64,000 nucleotides of DNA. It comes from Lutraria lutraria. Its lineage: Eukaryota; Mollusca; Bivalvia; Venerida; Mactridae. The stretch covers positions 38,289,083 through 38,353,082 of the forward strand of contig OZ026835.1 in assembly GCA_964023205.1 (NCBI GenBank), given 5' to 3'. Positions 36,804 to 48,346 of this stretch are shown one piece after another. The stretch's first letter is position 1; the number at the start of each line of letters is the position of its first letter. The notes beneath the pieces are model-generated. The model ran no database searches and had not been told where the DNA came from. It was given only the letters and a program-made list of their open reading frames with translations. A program made the translations under genes and the position numbers.

Positions 36804-37922
36804 ATTAAATTATAGGTAAACAGCAATTCTATGAATAACTCAGATCTATTAAAGTTAGGAAATTAACATACATGTATATAAAACATTTGTTTTGAAATAA
36901 ATGACTTAATAATATATTATAGAATCCTTCTTGAATAGGAAATGTATCTGCTCTAGCAATCTCTTCCCAGAGTTGTCGTTCCTTTCCAATCCACACATAC
37001 CTCTGTCAACGTCTCAATGCCAAGATTCTTGGCAAACCACACTTTGATGGAATAACGTTCTTTTGTGTATATTTTATAAATATTTATTAGATAACTTAAT
37101 GAAATGCAACATATCATGTTAGAAAAAGCTTTAATTTGCTCCGTAATAAGCTGTGCCATTAGGGATTATTTTCAGTAACATTGTAACTCAAAACATTACT
37201 TAAATTAATTCATCATAATATATATTCCTTTATACCGGTACTATATATACAAAATCATATGGACTGTATGCTATATTCATCTTCTTTTTTTCTTTAAAAT
37301 TCTCAATGTCACTTAATCATTGTATTTATAATGACAAACTGTAAGAAATTCACTTGATTTCTAACTAACTAAAGGAGTCTTTAATTGAGCAATTAACTCG
37401 AATGATTAATCAAGGGTTTTATGACAAACAAGAATGAACGAAATATGAAACGAATGTACCTGTATGTATTTTCATAATGTATAATTTATTATATAGCTTT
37501 GCTGATTGTAAAACAAATATCAAAGGGGTTTTGTCCTCCTTGAAGAAGCCATAAGGGTTTTTTGTCATCATATACATGTAAGCGTACAATACGCATACAT
37601 TAAGTACATTACTGTTGAATTGGTATTGGGTTCACAATGGTGTTATGAGAAATTCAATTTTATACAAACTACTTCGGCTCAATAACTGTTGTTGTTTTTT
37701 TGTAAATATTTCATTGAATACAAAATCCTATATCAGGTTTTAACTCGTATCTCCATAGAAGCAAATAATGAAACAATGGCGGTGGTTTAAATAATAGAAA
37801 TTTGTAACTGGTTTTATTCTCCACAAAGTTATGAATGCATTCAGTGCTTTGATTTTTAGGAATTGATTCCTACTTCATTGACTGATATATTCTGATATAT
37901 AACAAAACATGGTTTCTTTCAG

Positions 37923-38790
37923 ACTAAGAGTGGTAGGCCTGCTGCCAAAGTATTGGTTCAAAGTTCTCCGCCACCAAGGAGCTCAATTGAGTCGCCGTGC
38001 AGGGGCGAATTCCCAGAACAAGAGGTGGACGCTAGTGATAATGCCAGTGCTGATGGACCAGAAACGGACGCCACTTTCCAACCTACATCACCAGATTCAC
38101 CCTTTGCTACTCCAGCAGCTGAAAGAGACTCAGTATTCAGGCCAACTCGACCAATGATGATGTCAAATTGTAATCCAGTGATCTGCTACATCCAATCATT
38201 GGAATTATCTGTTGCCAGCCTGACAGCCGAGTTGGTCAAACAGAGACGGCTTCTTGAGTTTCAAGCGCAGCGTCAGACAGAGACCCAGCAACAACTTCGC
38301 GACGTTAAAGCCATGCTGGAGTCTGTAGTCGTCACTTTAGGACAGGCCAATCAGCAAACACAGCAACCACAGCCACCACTGCGATCACTTCACCCACAGC
38401 CAGTAAATCAGAACAATAATGGAGCTACGCCAACAACAACCACTACATCAACTGATCCATACGAACTTATGACTGAAGACTTCCTGACCAACTATAGGAT
38501 AGACAAACGAGATCTGTGGAAATTGAAGGAAGAATCTACAAATGTCGGAAACTTCGCCTCCAAACTGACAACGATTTTTCCCAAAACTGTTTGGGGAAGC
38601 CAACTTACGTTTCCAGTTCAACTGGTACGGTGGTGGCAAGCTACAGAAATCAGAATTGTGTAGCATTAGAAAGAACGTTATCAGAAAGTATGTGAACTTT
38701 TATTTCCTGAAAGTGTCTGAAGAGATGATGAAGTTCCCCGAGTGAACCAAGGACTCTGAAGACCATCCAGCCACCAAAGGAAAGAAAAGC
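37923..38790 (+). pseudogene. BEN-domain protein gene fragment with frameshift
   Basis: The open frame begins after a strong acceptor (TTTCTTTCAG, ending 37922). It encodes a Pro/Ser/acidic segment, a predicted coiled coil (about QSLELSVASLTAELVKQRR to MLESVV), a Gln/Pro and Thr-rich linker, then LWKLKEESTNVGNFASKL...IFPKTVWG. In this frame it stops at 38661. From 38617 the +1 frame reads FNWYGGGKLQKSELCSIRKN and on to a TGA at 38743, after which it stays open until 38789. The two pieces together resemble a BEN domain (NFA..L...FP, then N..GGGK and C..R...I), a DNA-binding or chromatin module also seen in mobile elements. A one-base shift near 38610-38617 and the early TGA mark it as a pseudogene, unless they are assembly errors. 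Confidence 0.5.
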
Positions 38791-39248
38791 GCCAGATGAG
38801 CCAGCCCCAGGAAAACACGCTTCCAAATGTGTCATTCTGGCAATCATTGTAATGGTAGTTATGTTATGAATGAAACATGTTGCGGGCAGGCCGGCGGGTA
38901 TGTGGGCGGGCAGACGGGCAGGCAGGCAGACAGACAGACCTTCATCCGGCAAAACAATATACCCCCTCTTCTTCGAAGGGGGGCATAATTAAAACACCAT
39001 CAAAATGTCACCGTGAATCCACCGCGTTCGTCCACTTTGACCACGGTGTTTCCACTCTGACTGCCAACCTACGAGATACCAGGAAATGGCCACGGTGACA
39101 ATTTAGGGTGGCAATTTTTGTCCACTGTGGACACGCCACAGTGACATGTCACCTCAATTTTATTTTTGACGCGGTGGTTGGGTGGAAATTGGAAAACCCA
39201 CGATGCGTGTACTGTAGCAGAGTAATATTGAACGCTAAAACGTCAATA
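38791..39248. other. Low-complexity GGCAGGCAGACAG tail and spacer
   Basis: A GGGCAGGC/AGACAGACAG run at 38880-38940, followed by AAAACAATATACCCCCTCTT and GGGGGGCATAATTAA, is the usual tail of a bivalve repeat. No gene is seen. Confidence 0.5.
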
Positions 39249-40190
39249 ATGCAATACGTGAATAATTTAGCAAAGAAAAACCAGGCTGATTTAGTATTGA
39301 AGGAAAGACATATGGTTGCTTTGCTTCATCTACACAATGCAAAAGGTGATTTACTTGTAAACCTCCAGGTAGGTTACAGGAAGAGTGTAATATTTCATTT
39401 GTTACCGTCGCTTCTTAGATCGAAAAGCAGACCAACGCCAGTGATATTGGTCATTTCACCATTGAATATAATTCAGAAAGATCAGATGAAGACGTTGTAC
39501 ATAGGATCATGCTGTTAGTGCCTGTAGAATGAACATTAATAGTGACATTGAACAAAGACCAGATGGTGAGGACAACTGCTACAGTGTTAAAATGGACGAC
39601 ACTGTTGAGAGTATTGCTAGTGGTAAATATTCTGTTGTACTGTGCCACCCAGAAGCTATTCTGAATACCTCGTAAGGAAAAGGAGCTACTCAATACATTC
39701 ATACATAAAAGTAGAATCGGGAAATACTAAAATCATAATGGAATGCGATTCCATGCATTCAGCAATTGAACATGCTAAAAAAGAAACCTCATTATTTGTG
39801 CCAGATAAAAAGGACACAATATTTTAAATGGCAAGAAAGAACAAACCATAAGTTGTCATACCCTTGAGGTATGATAACTTTATGACCTCAAAAGGCATGC
39901 AAAAAACACCTACAACAATTTCAAAACAAGCTTGGATGGCACCATATCTAAGGTCAAGGTTTTAAGTAGCCAACAGTCACACAGACCAAAAACTTTTGAA
40001 ATATGACTTAAGTCTTAGAAAATGACGATTTCATGTGCATTAGCCATTAATATCAATAGAGGTCAGAGAGAGAGACCTGTAACAGCTGACAAGATGAAGT
40101 ATAAGGATAAACTTCCGATTTCTGTGGCAAAGAAACACGATATGTTGGATTCGTGTAGGGACTATACAATACCCGAGATATAGTATATAT
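39249..40190 (+). pseudogene. Decayed RecQ-like helicase and transposon-associated gene pieces
   Basis: Pieces in shifting frames. At 39249-39518: LKERHMVALLHLHNAKGDLL, VNLQVGYRKSVIFHLLPSLL and VILVISPLN...KDQM, matching the N-terminal core of RecQ-family helicases. The P-loop is VGYRKS where TGYGKS is expected, so the nucleotide site has lost a key Gly. At 39532-39675: SGKYSVVLCHPEAIL, like the region after motif Ia. From ~39690: TKIIMECDSMHSAIEHAKK, then across a stop ARKNKP and VVIPLRYDNF, and near 40075-40150 PVTADK...LPISVAKKHDMLDSC. The later pieces resemble an uncharacterised protein I recall from marine invertebrate genomes, but this was not checked. Several stops and shifts exclude function. 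Confidence 0.5.
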
Positions 40191-43100
40191 GTTTTCAAGA
40201 GCAGTTTGTTTCGCAATTTCAGGGAACCCACAATCTTGTGTGATAGACAATGTGTTGGACAAACATGTTGACTTCACTAATATAAAGAAGACAGGTATAA
40301 TGCAACATGCAATACCTAAAGAAATGATAAACCAACTGACGTCTTTATCAAAGTTTATGTTGGCTTGAAACACCTATCAACGCCACAAGGGAACTTTAAA
40401 CTTATTTCAGCAAGCAAGGATGGTGGTCAACAAGAACTGGATGTTAGAAAAGATGCATCATACTATAGTGAACTAGTCAAATTGACAGTTGTCTGCTACA
40501 TTTATACTTCCCCAATGGATACAGCAAGCAGCAAAATTTGAGAATTGCTGATATGACTTATTACATTGGTAATTTCACTGGTGAACCAGTACCAACTACA
40601 TTGTATGGATGGGAAGTTTACATTCTCCAAATACCTGGCTAAGCAGAGATCATTCCCAGTACGATTGTACTAGCACATAGAAACTGTGAGTGATATAAGC
40701 ATTCACATTTTGTTTTTCATGTGTATGATTGACTTTATTGTACTGATTCCTGTGTACTTGAAAGTTGAATATGTATTCAGAGTCATTATTAGAGGTCACT
40801 GACCAAAGACTATAACTGTGACATGGATTTTGACTGAAAAATCCGCCTTTTGGACTTAGAATTTCTTGGTTTAAGTCTTGTGTGCAAGTACATACTATCA
40901 AATATCTTGACCACATTATAAGAGGGCTGAGAGCTAAGTCAAGAGGAGCCATAACTCCTGTGAAATTATTTGGATTTTAACGGATGGACCGACTGTAGGA
41001 CAGACAGGGGGCAACACCTTATGCCGTTAAGCCATTTTAAATAGTGGGGGCATGAAAAGAACATCTACACACTTTGAAAGATTATAACAGTGATGCTTGC
41101 CTTAAAGCAGACCAACTGAGCAAAAAAGGTACAAACAATATTCAATAATAATAATAATTAAACAGTCAAAAAAGGTTAGAACTGTTCTGTTGCACCGTGT
41201 GCTGGAACTTTCAATTTGGTCCTTTGCACACAATGTTAAGTGTAAGTATGTATATTGTAAATATATGTTGTTTTACTACTACTGCTGCTGAGGAGCAAAA
41301 GGGTATAGGCCACGTGAGGCCTATGTGATTTTCTCCAATGACCCAAATGCACGTTGAGTTTGCGTTATGTTTTATCGCCTTGGAAAAATATGCGGATGTG
41401 ATGAGCAAAATGACTGATCACTAATGAGCCTGAAATTTGTGGTTACAAAAAAGAACAGACTATTATCAAAAAGAAAAAGTTTGACAAGAAGTAGAAGAAA
41501 GATTCCGGAATAAGCCTTTGGAACAAGAAAGACTTTCCCAGTGCCAAATTTGCGTTTACACAGGCACATGTTCTAATTTCAATGTGTCCTTAGCGCGTGT
41601 CCCATAGCCATAAGAACAGAGGAAAAAAACATTCTTTAAAATGTTCTATCTATGTTTGATACTTATTCTTCGTGTACTTCGTGTTTTTGATGTTGCCATT
41701 GTTGTTATTTTATTTGCATGCTGAAATATATGTTTTTTAATACTGAAATACAGAATGAGATCACTTTAATTTGTTGTTTTGTTGATCATCTATGTGTGAA
41801 AGCTGGGTATACTTAGTACATTATTCTATCACAGTACTTTTTTTGTATTATATCTAAGTTCAATGATTGTTGTACAAATCACACACACAGACAAGGTAAA
41901 TAACCATGAAATCAAAATACCTGTGTACATGTTTTCAAACAATATTATTCACAATCCTATTGAAACACTATCACTTACATGTAAATAGATTACGAGTAAT
42001 AAACTAAACACTTAACACTATAAAACTGGCAAATGTATAAAAATAAAAGATGTATGTATGATTTATTGTAACATCACAGGTGCTAAGTCACTAAACTTTT
42101 CTTACAGTATATCAATATTGAAATGAACCCTTTTAATGCAAACCATTTTGAAATTCATTTTTTTACAGCATAACAATCTTGCAAACTACACATTCTAAGT
42201 TATTCTAAAATTTGTGAAATAAATTCCAAGAATAACTTTGATGATATAATTATAACATATTGAATAAGATGTTACACAGAAGTGTAATAATCTAAATATA
42301 CCTAATCATATATATTAGTACCTAGATAAATGTAATATGCAAATATATACACATAAGCATGTTTAACTGAATGTTAAAACATTACTTTCTACTTGTATCA
42401 AAAACATATACTGATGCATTTAATCTTACACATCACAATTCAACATTTTAATAATATTCTATTTTTCATACAACTTACAGTTCTCTGTTGGAGCTGTTAC
42501 ACATAATGACTTGTTGAATATGTTAACACTTTTCTGAGCTTGTCAAAAAAGCTAACAGAAATGGTAACATAACAAGCTTAGTGTGTTTTTATACAAACAT
42601 TACAAGTTTGTAACAGGTTTGCAGATTTCAATTTTACATTTCATGTACTAGTCGAAAATAATCATTATCAACTTTATTTCATTTTCTAGTAGTAGTGTAG
42701 TCACAGTGACACATTTAATAAACACAAGTGTATGACAAAAATATAACAATGTACTATAATAACCTGACTTTATTGCCAGACTCATTGACCAACAATTCCA
42801 AAGATGAACTCTGTTATGTTACAATTAATGCAGATACATACATACTTTGCTAGTCATATAAAGACATAGTTGATTAAATTAAATCATATGAGGAAGCTTA
42901 GATTTGCGTCAACAAAACTTATGGCATGGATGCAAACAAAGTAAAATCCGAGTATGAATTCAACGACTTTTCAACAGGAAATCGACTCAATCTATAATAG
43001 ACAGGTCCCTAAAATGTTAAGTATCAAAATTTACTTTTTTTTAAACTCTTACAATGACAAAAGAATAAAATATAAAAAATCAAAGACACCAATTGAACAA

Positions 43101-44280
43101 TTAAAACACAAACACACTCAAATAATCATCAAAGACATTACTTGGATAAATCGAAATCAAATCTTGACAATGAAAAAACGTTTGACTCATCAGAATTTAA
43201 TACCCATTATGTACAAAGGTAATCTGTTTGCTCTTGGGGTTACCAAGATGGTTACAAATCTTCAAAATGTTTTTCTATGTTTGATACATAATTATCATGT
43301 ATTTGTGCTTTTTGTTGTTATATATGTGTGGATTCTTCATTTGGTATGATATATATGGATTCTTTTGCTATCTTATAAACATTTTGAATTGAAAAAATAT
43401 AGTAATCTCTTGTCTGTTTTGTAACAATATGCATGCAATGTATTTGTATTTACAGTACTTTAATTATTTTTCAGCCATGAAGTGTAAAAGGCCTTCAAAC
43501 CTCTCAATGCAACTAGCCGTCGCTGATTCATTTAGAACACGGTTCTCAAGGTATCTAAATATTAAGTATGTGTTAATAATTACCCTGTCGCAATCGTCTG
43601 CAAACGTCAGTAACAGACAAGATATTTAAGTGTGCCGTGTAAATATAGCTGCACAATTTCGACCCTGTTAAAAAATGCAGATTTTTTTTCTCATTCCTCT
43701 TTTACACATTTAATGTTGTTTATACAAAAATGGCATTCCCTGGTCTATTTTGCGAGGTATTAGATATCAGAACAGAACACCTGGTGTCTGGAAATCAAAG
43801 TCAATTGGTCAGAAAACAATTGACAAATGGAGCTTTACTTGAAATTTAAAGTTTTTTGTGATATTAAAAGAAAATTTCTCTAGAAATGACTTTGTCAATT
43901 TACTTGTTCAATCAGAACATGAATTGAAGCTAGTGGACCCAAGTATGGTGGCTATGAAACTGAAATGAATATATGAACAGAAAAATATACTGAAGAAACA
44001 GAGACTAAGTGCTTAACCATCTCCCATGAATATCAGACAGAGACTGAGTACACTCCTACCCCTATTTCCAAACAAGATACCAACTTCAAAATTTACACTA
44101 GAAATGGACTCTACAGAAAAATGACTACCACAGTGTAAAACAAGCTTACAGTCAGTATTGCATGCAGTACAAGTCCCCTACCAGCACATATCATTGGAAT
44201 GTTAGCTGCTGTTTATACAGCACCATCTGTCTAGATTTTTTAATGATGACAATTTTGTCTAAATAAGCGAGCCAGCTTAA
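40191..44280. other. AT-rich region, no recognised gene
   Basis: Open frames at 42954-43346 (131 codons) and elsewhere are AT-driven and have no known motif. A repeat tail GGACAGACAGGGGGC is near 40999. The stretches 41640-41700 and 43266-43340 resemble each other (ATGTTTGATAC...TTTGTGCTTTTTG type). Confidence 0.4.
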
Positions 44281-44820
44281 GTTATCATCCGGAAACCAAA
44301 TTTCTATTTTTAGTAACAGTGACCTAGATATTTGACCTATTGACCTCAAATGCAATCCCACTCTAGGTTATCCCCTATGCTATCCATACACAAACTTTCA
44401 TTGAAATCCGTAATCCCTAACTGATTTTATCATCCGGAAACCAAATTTCTATTTTTAGTAACAGTGACCTAGATGTTTGACATATTAACCTCAAATGCAA
44501 TCCCACTCTAGGTTATCCCATAAGCTATCCATATACCAACTTTCATTGAAATCCATCATCCCTAACTGAAGTTATCATCCGGAAACCAAATTTCTATTTT
44601 TAGTAACAGTGACCTAGATATTTGACCTATTGATCCCAAATCCCACTCTAGGTTATGCCTTAAGCTATCCATATACCAAATTTCATTGAAATCCGTCAAT
44701 TCTAACTGAAGTTATCATCCGGAAACCACTTCGGACACAGACGGAGGGAGGGACGGAGGGACAGACGGACTGACTGACGACGACAAACACTATAGTCACC
44801 TCCGGTACGGCAGGGGACTA
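44281..44820. repeat. Tandem repeat of ~144-bp bivalve-type units
   Basis: Three full units begin at about 44281, 44427 and 44571 with GTTATCATCCGGAAACCAAA, and a partial fourth near 44710. Each contains TTTTTAGTAACAGTGACCTA, and the first two carry CCTCAAATGCAATCCCACTC. The array ends in GACGGAGGGAGGGACGGAGG and CACCTCCGGTACGGCAGGGG. Confidence 0.85.
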
Positions 44821-45913
44821 AAAATATGCTGATATCTCTAAAAATGAAAAACTTACGGACATTTAGTGATTTTCTCTAAATTACCACATCGCAAAATAAC
44901 AATACATGTAAATAGTGGACTGATGTTATTGATTATAGCACCGAGCTATATAGCAGCCTATTTTTTAGGTTTTGCGGAAGGATAATGGGCCTTTTAATAT
45001 CGAGGTGAATTTTGATTAAAAAATTGGCAATTTGGGGAAAAATTACTAAGTAAACAAGTACAGTGTAAAAAAGATATTTTGGTTGGGGAATTTGGGAAAA
45101 ATACATACTATTCAGGTTGGGAAATGCAATCCCACTCTAGGTAGTTGCTTGTCCTCTTGAGGGGCGAGTCTGAGACAGTATATCTTCAGTAAGACTTGTC
45201 AGTCAGAACCTACTAAGTAAAATCAGGAGAATGAAATACAGAGAAATGCACAGGAAATTAGAAGAAGTATGGGACAGATACAGTATAGATATTCTAAGTG
45301 TGCTATCTTTGGAAATTTCATTGGGGTGTGCCTTGGGAAAGCTGAAGGTTTGTTTAAAGTGGGTGGGGTAAATAGTTTTTGACTGCAATATTTTTTACGC
45401 TGATTTTCATGAAAATGCGTATGAATATATACTGTATTCAAAAGATGCACGGAGTTTACATAACTATCGATATATTTTAACAACTTACACGCGTAAACTA
45501 ATTAAGTTTTCGGGTACATACTGGAATCATCCTGGTGGTTGATCAGTTGTTTTTTGTCATAGTTCTAATCTGCAAAAATTAGTTAAAATGGTTGATATTC
45601 AAAGAAAATCACTACACAACAATAATAGTTAATAGTTTCACAGCACATGTGCATACAAATTAAAATTTATTAGAATGAGGTTTTAGGCGAAAACTTTTAA
45701 GGAAACGGAATTTTTAATAACGGGCCTCTTGCCTGGAGAAAATAGAAATAAAAAAGATCGACCTACCAAACCAAGGACTTACATAGAAATTTTGGCAATG
45801 TTACCACAACACTTTTTAGGCCTCAGTACATGTAGGCCCACTGCAGGCCGGAAGAACGACAACTCTTTCTACAACTCATAAGTCTGAGACGACGTTTTGC
45901 CATCCGGCATCGG

Positions 45914-45933
45914 CAAGGACTTATAAGTCCTTG
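45914..45933. mobile_element. 20-bp perfect palindrome flanked by 7-bp direct repeats
   Basis: CAAGGACTTATAAGTCCTTG is a perfect palindrome. The flush flanks are GCATCGG on both sides (45907-45913 and 45934-45940). It has the appearance of a target duplication around an insertion that is nothing but terminal repeat, or of an excision footprint. Confidence 0.75.
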
Positions 45934-46243
45934 GCATCGGTAAACTCATTAACCTAAGAATAATCAGAGTTATCAATTATAAGAGCGAAATTACCTAATG
46001 CGTCTTCCCATCTCACGGCACGCACATCACGAGTAAAACATTTTGTAAATCAATCCACCTTTGTTTGCGCATGCGCAATGCAACCTCTGTGGTCAGCAAT
46101 GTGTACACTACGGTAGCGCTATGCACTTAGACGCTATTAGACAAACGTAGTGACGTCACGCTATGTATAGAACGCTGTGGTCAGCTCTAAACCATGGTCA
46201 GCTCATGGTCTGGTTCCCTGTCTACTTTTGTTTGGATATGGCA

Positions 46244-46400
46244 CAGATTTTTGTCACTGTAGGCCCTCTACTTTTTTGCTTTTCTTGTCCAAACCGTTTG
46301 ACAGTGTTATGAAAATGAACGTTATTTTACAAAAAAAATTTAGAAAACGGTTTAGACAAGAAAAGTAAGAAATTAGAGGGCCTTCAGTGACAAAATTCTG
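46244..46400. mobile_element. 157-bp hairpin MITE with ~56-bp arms
   Basis: The left arm (46244-46299; TTGTCACTGTAGGCCCTCTA, then TTTTCTTGTCCAAACCGTTT) is complementary at most positions to 46345-46400. The loop is ~45 bases. No clear target duplication is seen. Confidence 0.75.
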
Positions 46401-46706
46401 AAACGGAGGTAGCCCTTTATGTAAGGAGTTGCAACAGTTATATATATGTGGCTTTAGAAGAAAACGAAAAATAATGCACGTGATGTTTTCCTAGTTCGAA
46501 TGACAGAAAATGCGCTTGTAACGATAACATGGTGACGTCACTAGGTCACTTGGATTCCCCACACTGTGGCAATGTTCACGTTCATGTTCGATTCATCAAT
46601 AGTGCATGTCCAGTTGACCGTTGTGGGTGAAAATACTTATAATATCATGTGATAAGCATATAAAGACACAGAAAGACCTATATGGTCCATGGCCCATATT
46701 ATACTC

Positions 46707-46748
46707 AAGGACTTATAAATATATATAATTATATTGTTATACGTCCTT
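46707..46748. repeat. AAGGACTTATA hairpin
   Basis: AAGGACTTAT at the left and ATACGTCCTT at the right, one mismatch, with an AT-rich loop. Same core as the palindromes at 2122 and 45914. No flanking duplication. Confidence 0.6.
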
Positions 46749-46757
46749 AATTGATCC

Positions 46758-46904
46758 CACAGGGATACGGCTCATTGATTTTGTTCACAATATGTACTAT
46801 AAAATTATATATTATATTGACTCGGATATGTTTTAACATTTAATATAATATTATAACAGTACAAATGTATATAGCGAACAAAGTCAATGAGCCGTATCCC
46901 TATG
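46758..46904. mobile_element. 147-bp MITE with 8-bp target duplication
   Basis: Ends CACAGGGATACGGCTCATTG and, on the other strand, CATAGGGATACGGCTCATTG are inverted; similarity runs on through TTTGTTC. The flanks are ATTGATCC on both sides (46750-46757 and 46905-46912). CA...TG ends with an 8-bp duplication fit hAT-type elements. Confidence 0.85.
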
Positions 46905-46915
46905 ATTGATCCTAC

Positions 46916-46950
46916 CAGAGACGTATAATACAATTTATCATACGTCTCTG
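46916..46950. mobile_element. 35-bp palindromic micro-insertion
   Basis: CAGAGACGTAT and ATACGTCTCTG are perfect 11-base arms around a 13-base loop. The flanks ATCCTAC and ATCCTGT share five of seven bases. The arm resembles the end of the foldback element at 768 (CAGAGACATA). Confidence 0.6.
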
Positions 46951-46966
46951 ATCCTGTATACTGGTC

Positions 46967-46997
46967 AGAGAAATAGATAGCAATTATCTATGTCTCT
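46967..46997. repeat. AGAGACATAGATA hairpin
   Basis: AGAGAAATAGATA faces TATCTATGTCTCT across 5 bases, one mismatch. The arm sequence is the same as the end of the element at 768-1244. Confidence 0.6.
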
Positions 46998-47845
46998 AGT
47001 TAAACAATAATGGTCCCAGGTATAGTTATAGGTCTTTGAATGACAATTTCTTTTTTTTAGTTTGAAAGCCAACATAATTCACAATTTAACGAACACACAC
47101 TCATATATGTTCTGAGATACGCACTGCATTGGTAATATCAAGTTTCAGCAATACCCCTATGTACAGATTTAAAAACTTAAACCATAAATATATACTTAAG
47201 TAAGCCACCTAGGGATGTTATGTAATATAATGAATACTGATGGAGCTCAAGACAAGTAAATGAATAAGATATTAATATTTTTTTGTAATTCACTAGTAAC
47301 AATATCAGTTAATTTAGAGATTAAGGGACAACTGCGGGGCCGTTGATTTGATTCCATTGCAGACTTCCTGAACGCCACTAGTCATATTTGTCTGGCCTCG
47401 GAGAAGCATGGTTACCTAATGTGTATGATCGCTTAATTGCAGGCTGGTGGAGCAGTGACTTAATTAACTCCACAGTCGCCGAGATGTGTTTACGCAAATT
47501 CTTGTATTTTAATGATGAATACAGCTACATACATGAAAACTTCTGCGTTTATTTATTATAATTTTTTTGGATAACCCCTCGTATGTACGCGTGACTTGTG
47601 AAATATATCTGCCGATGGAATCTTCTCTGAAGAATGAATTGAAGCAAAAAATCGCGTTGAAGCCGTTTTTCAGTTCTCATGAACAATATATATAGGCCTA
47701 CTATTAATTATTATCTTAAATCCTTTTTCGTTAATTAGAGTACTTTATATCAAACATATTATTATATGATATTACAAGAAATATAAGAATTCATTAACAC
47801 AGATCTTATGAGTTTGTTTAAAGATACTTACGCCGTCCTTAAAAA

Positions 47846-48020
47846 ATGTTCGTTAGCAGTACCCTATCCAGAAAATTTTCAGTGAATATATAGGTAGAAA
47901 ATATATTTTTTACAATTTAATTTTTATACTGAACCCAAAATACATTAATATATCACTGAGAAGCCCCCAAAAAGTTAGGGGCTAGCTTTTATGGTGAGTA
48001 GATAGCGTTACCACAAACCG
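47846..48020. repeat. Dispersed repeat, copy 1 of 2
   Basis: Contains AAAATGTTCGTTAGCAGTAC, GAAAATTTTCAGT and GGTGAGTAGATAGCGTTACC. A relative is at 62605-62795 in the same order. Confidence 0.5.
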
Positions 48021-48346
48021 AAGCTGCATGTATACATGGATTATCAGCATGTATAAGCCGTTTGTGAATATCAAGCCTTAATTGTGGGCAACAGATCAGA
48101 CATAATTATATCCCAACTGTTCATGACACAATGATCAAAATAACTGTAACTGTTTACATAATAAAATGATATCAAAAGTTCAATAACACATTAAGTATTC
48201 TCATCAAGAGACGCTAGACAGTGAGGTTATTTACAGTAATAATTGAATATGTCTGTGTGATTAGAGTGACATAATGAATAGATAAAAACCAGTCGTGTCT
48301 GTGTCAAGCGTTATGATTATTTGTGCATGGATTTTATACGTATAGG

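Larger units (their letters stand above)
36001..37922. other. Repeat-rich stretch between candidate exons
   Basis: Holds a C10-(AC)n tract near 36171, a tandem array of ~150-bp units (36270-36720) and a tRNA-like sequence (36723-36803). Nothing recognisable lies between ~36810 and 37920. Confidence 0.5.
44821..48346. other. Intergenic region rich in hairpin elements
   Basis: No gene is recognised. Hairpins and palindromic insertions lie at 45914, 46244 and 46707-46997, and a dispersed repeat at ~47846-48020. A GC-rich patch at ~46000-46200 with TGACGTCA near 46151 looks promoter-like, but no adjoining exon was confirmed. Confidence 0.4.

Noticed and set aside
42954..43346. 131-codon plus-strand frame
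   Set aside because: Lys/Asn/Ile-rich from AT-rich DNA, with no recognisable motif.
44281..44820. CRISPR-like spaced repeats
   Set aside because: Units are ~144-bp head-to-tail tandem repeats in a eukaryotic genome, without short repeats and unique spacers.
45990..46025. Possible first exon on the minus strand (ATGGGAAGACGC followed by GTAATT)
   Set aside because: Five codons are too few to judge and no downstream exon was found.
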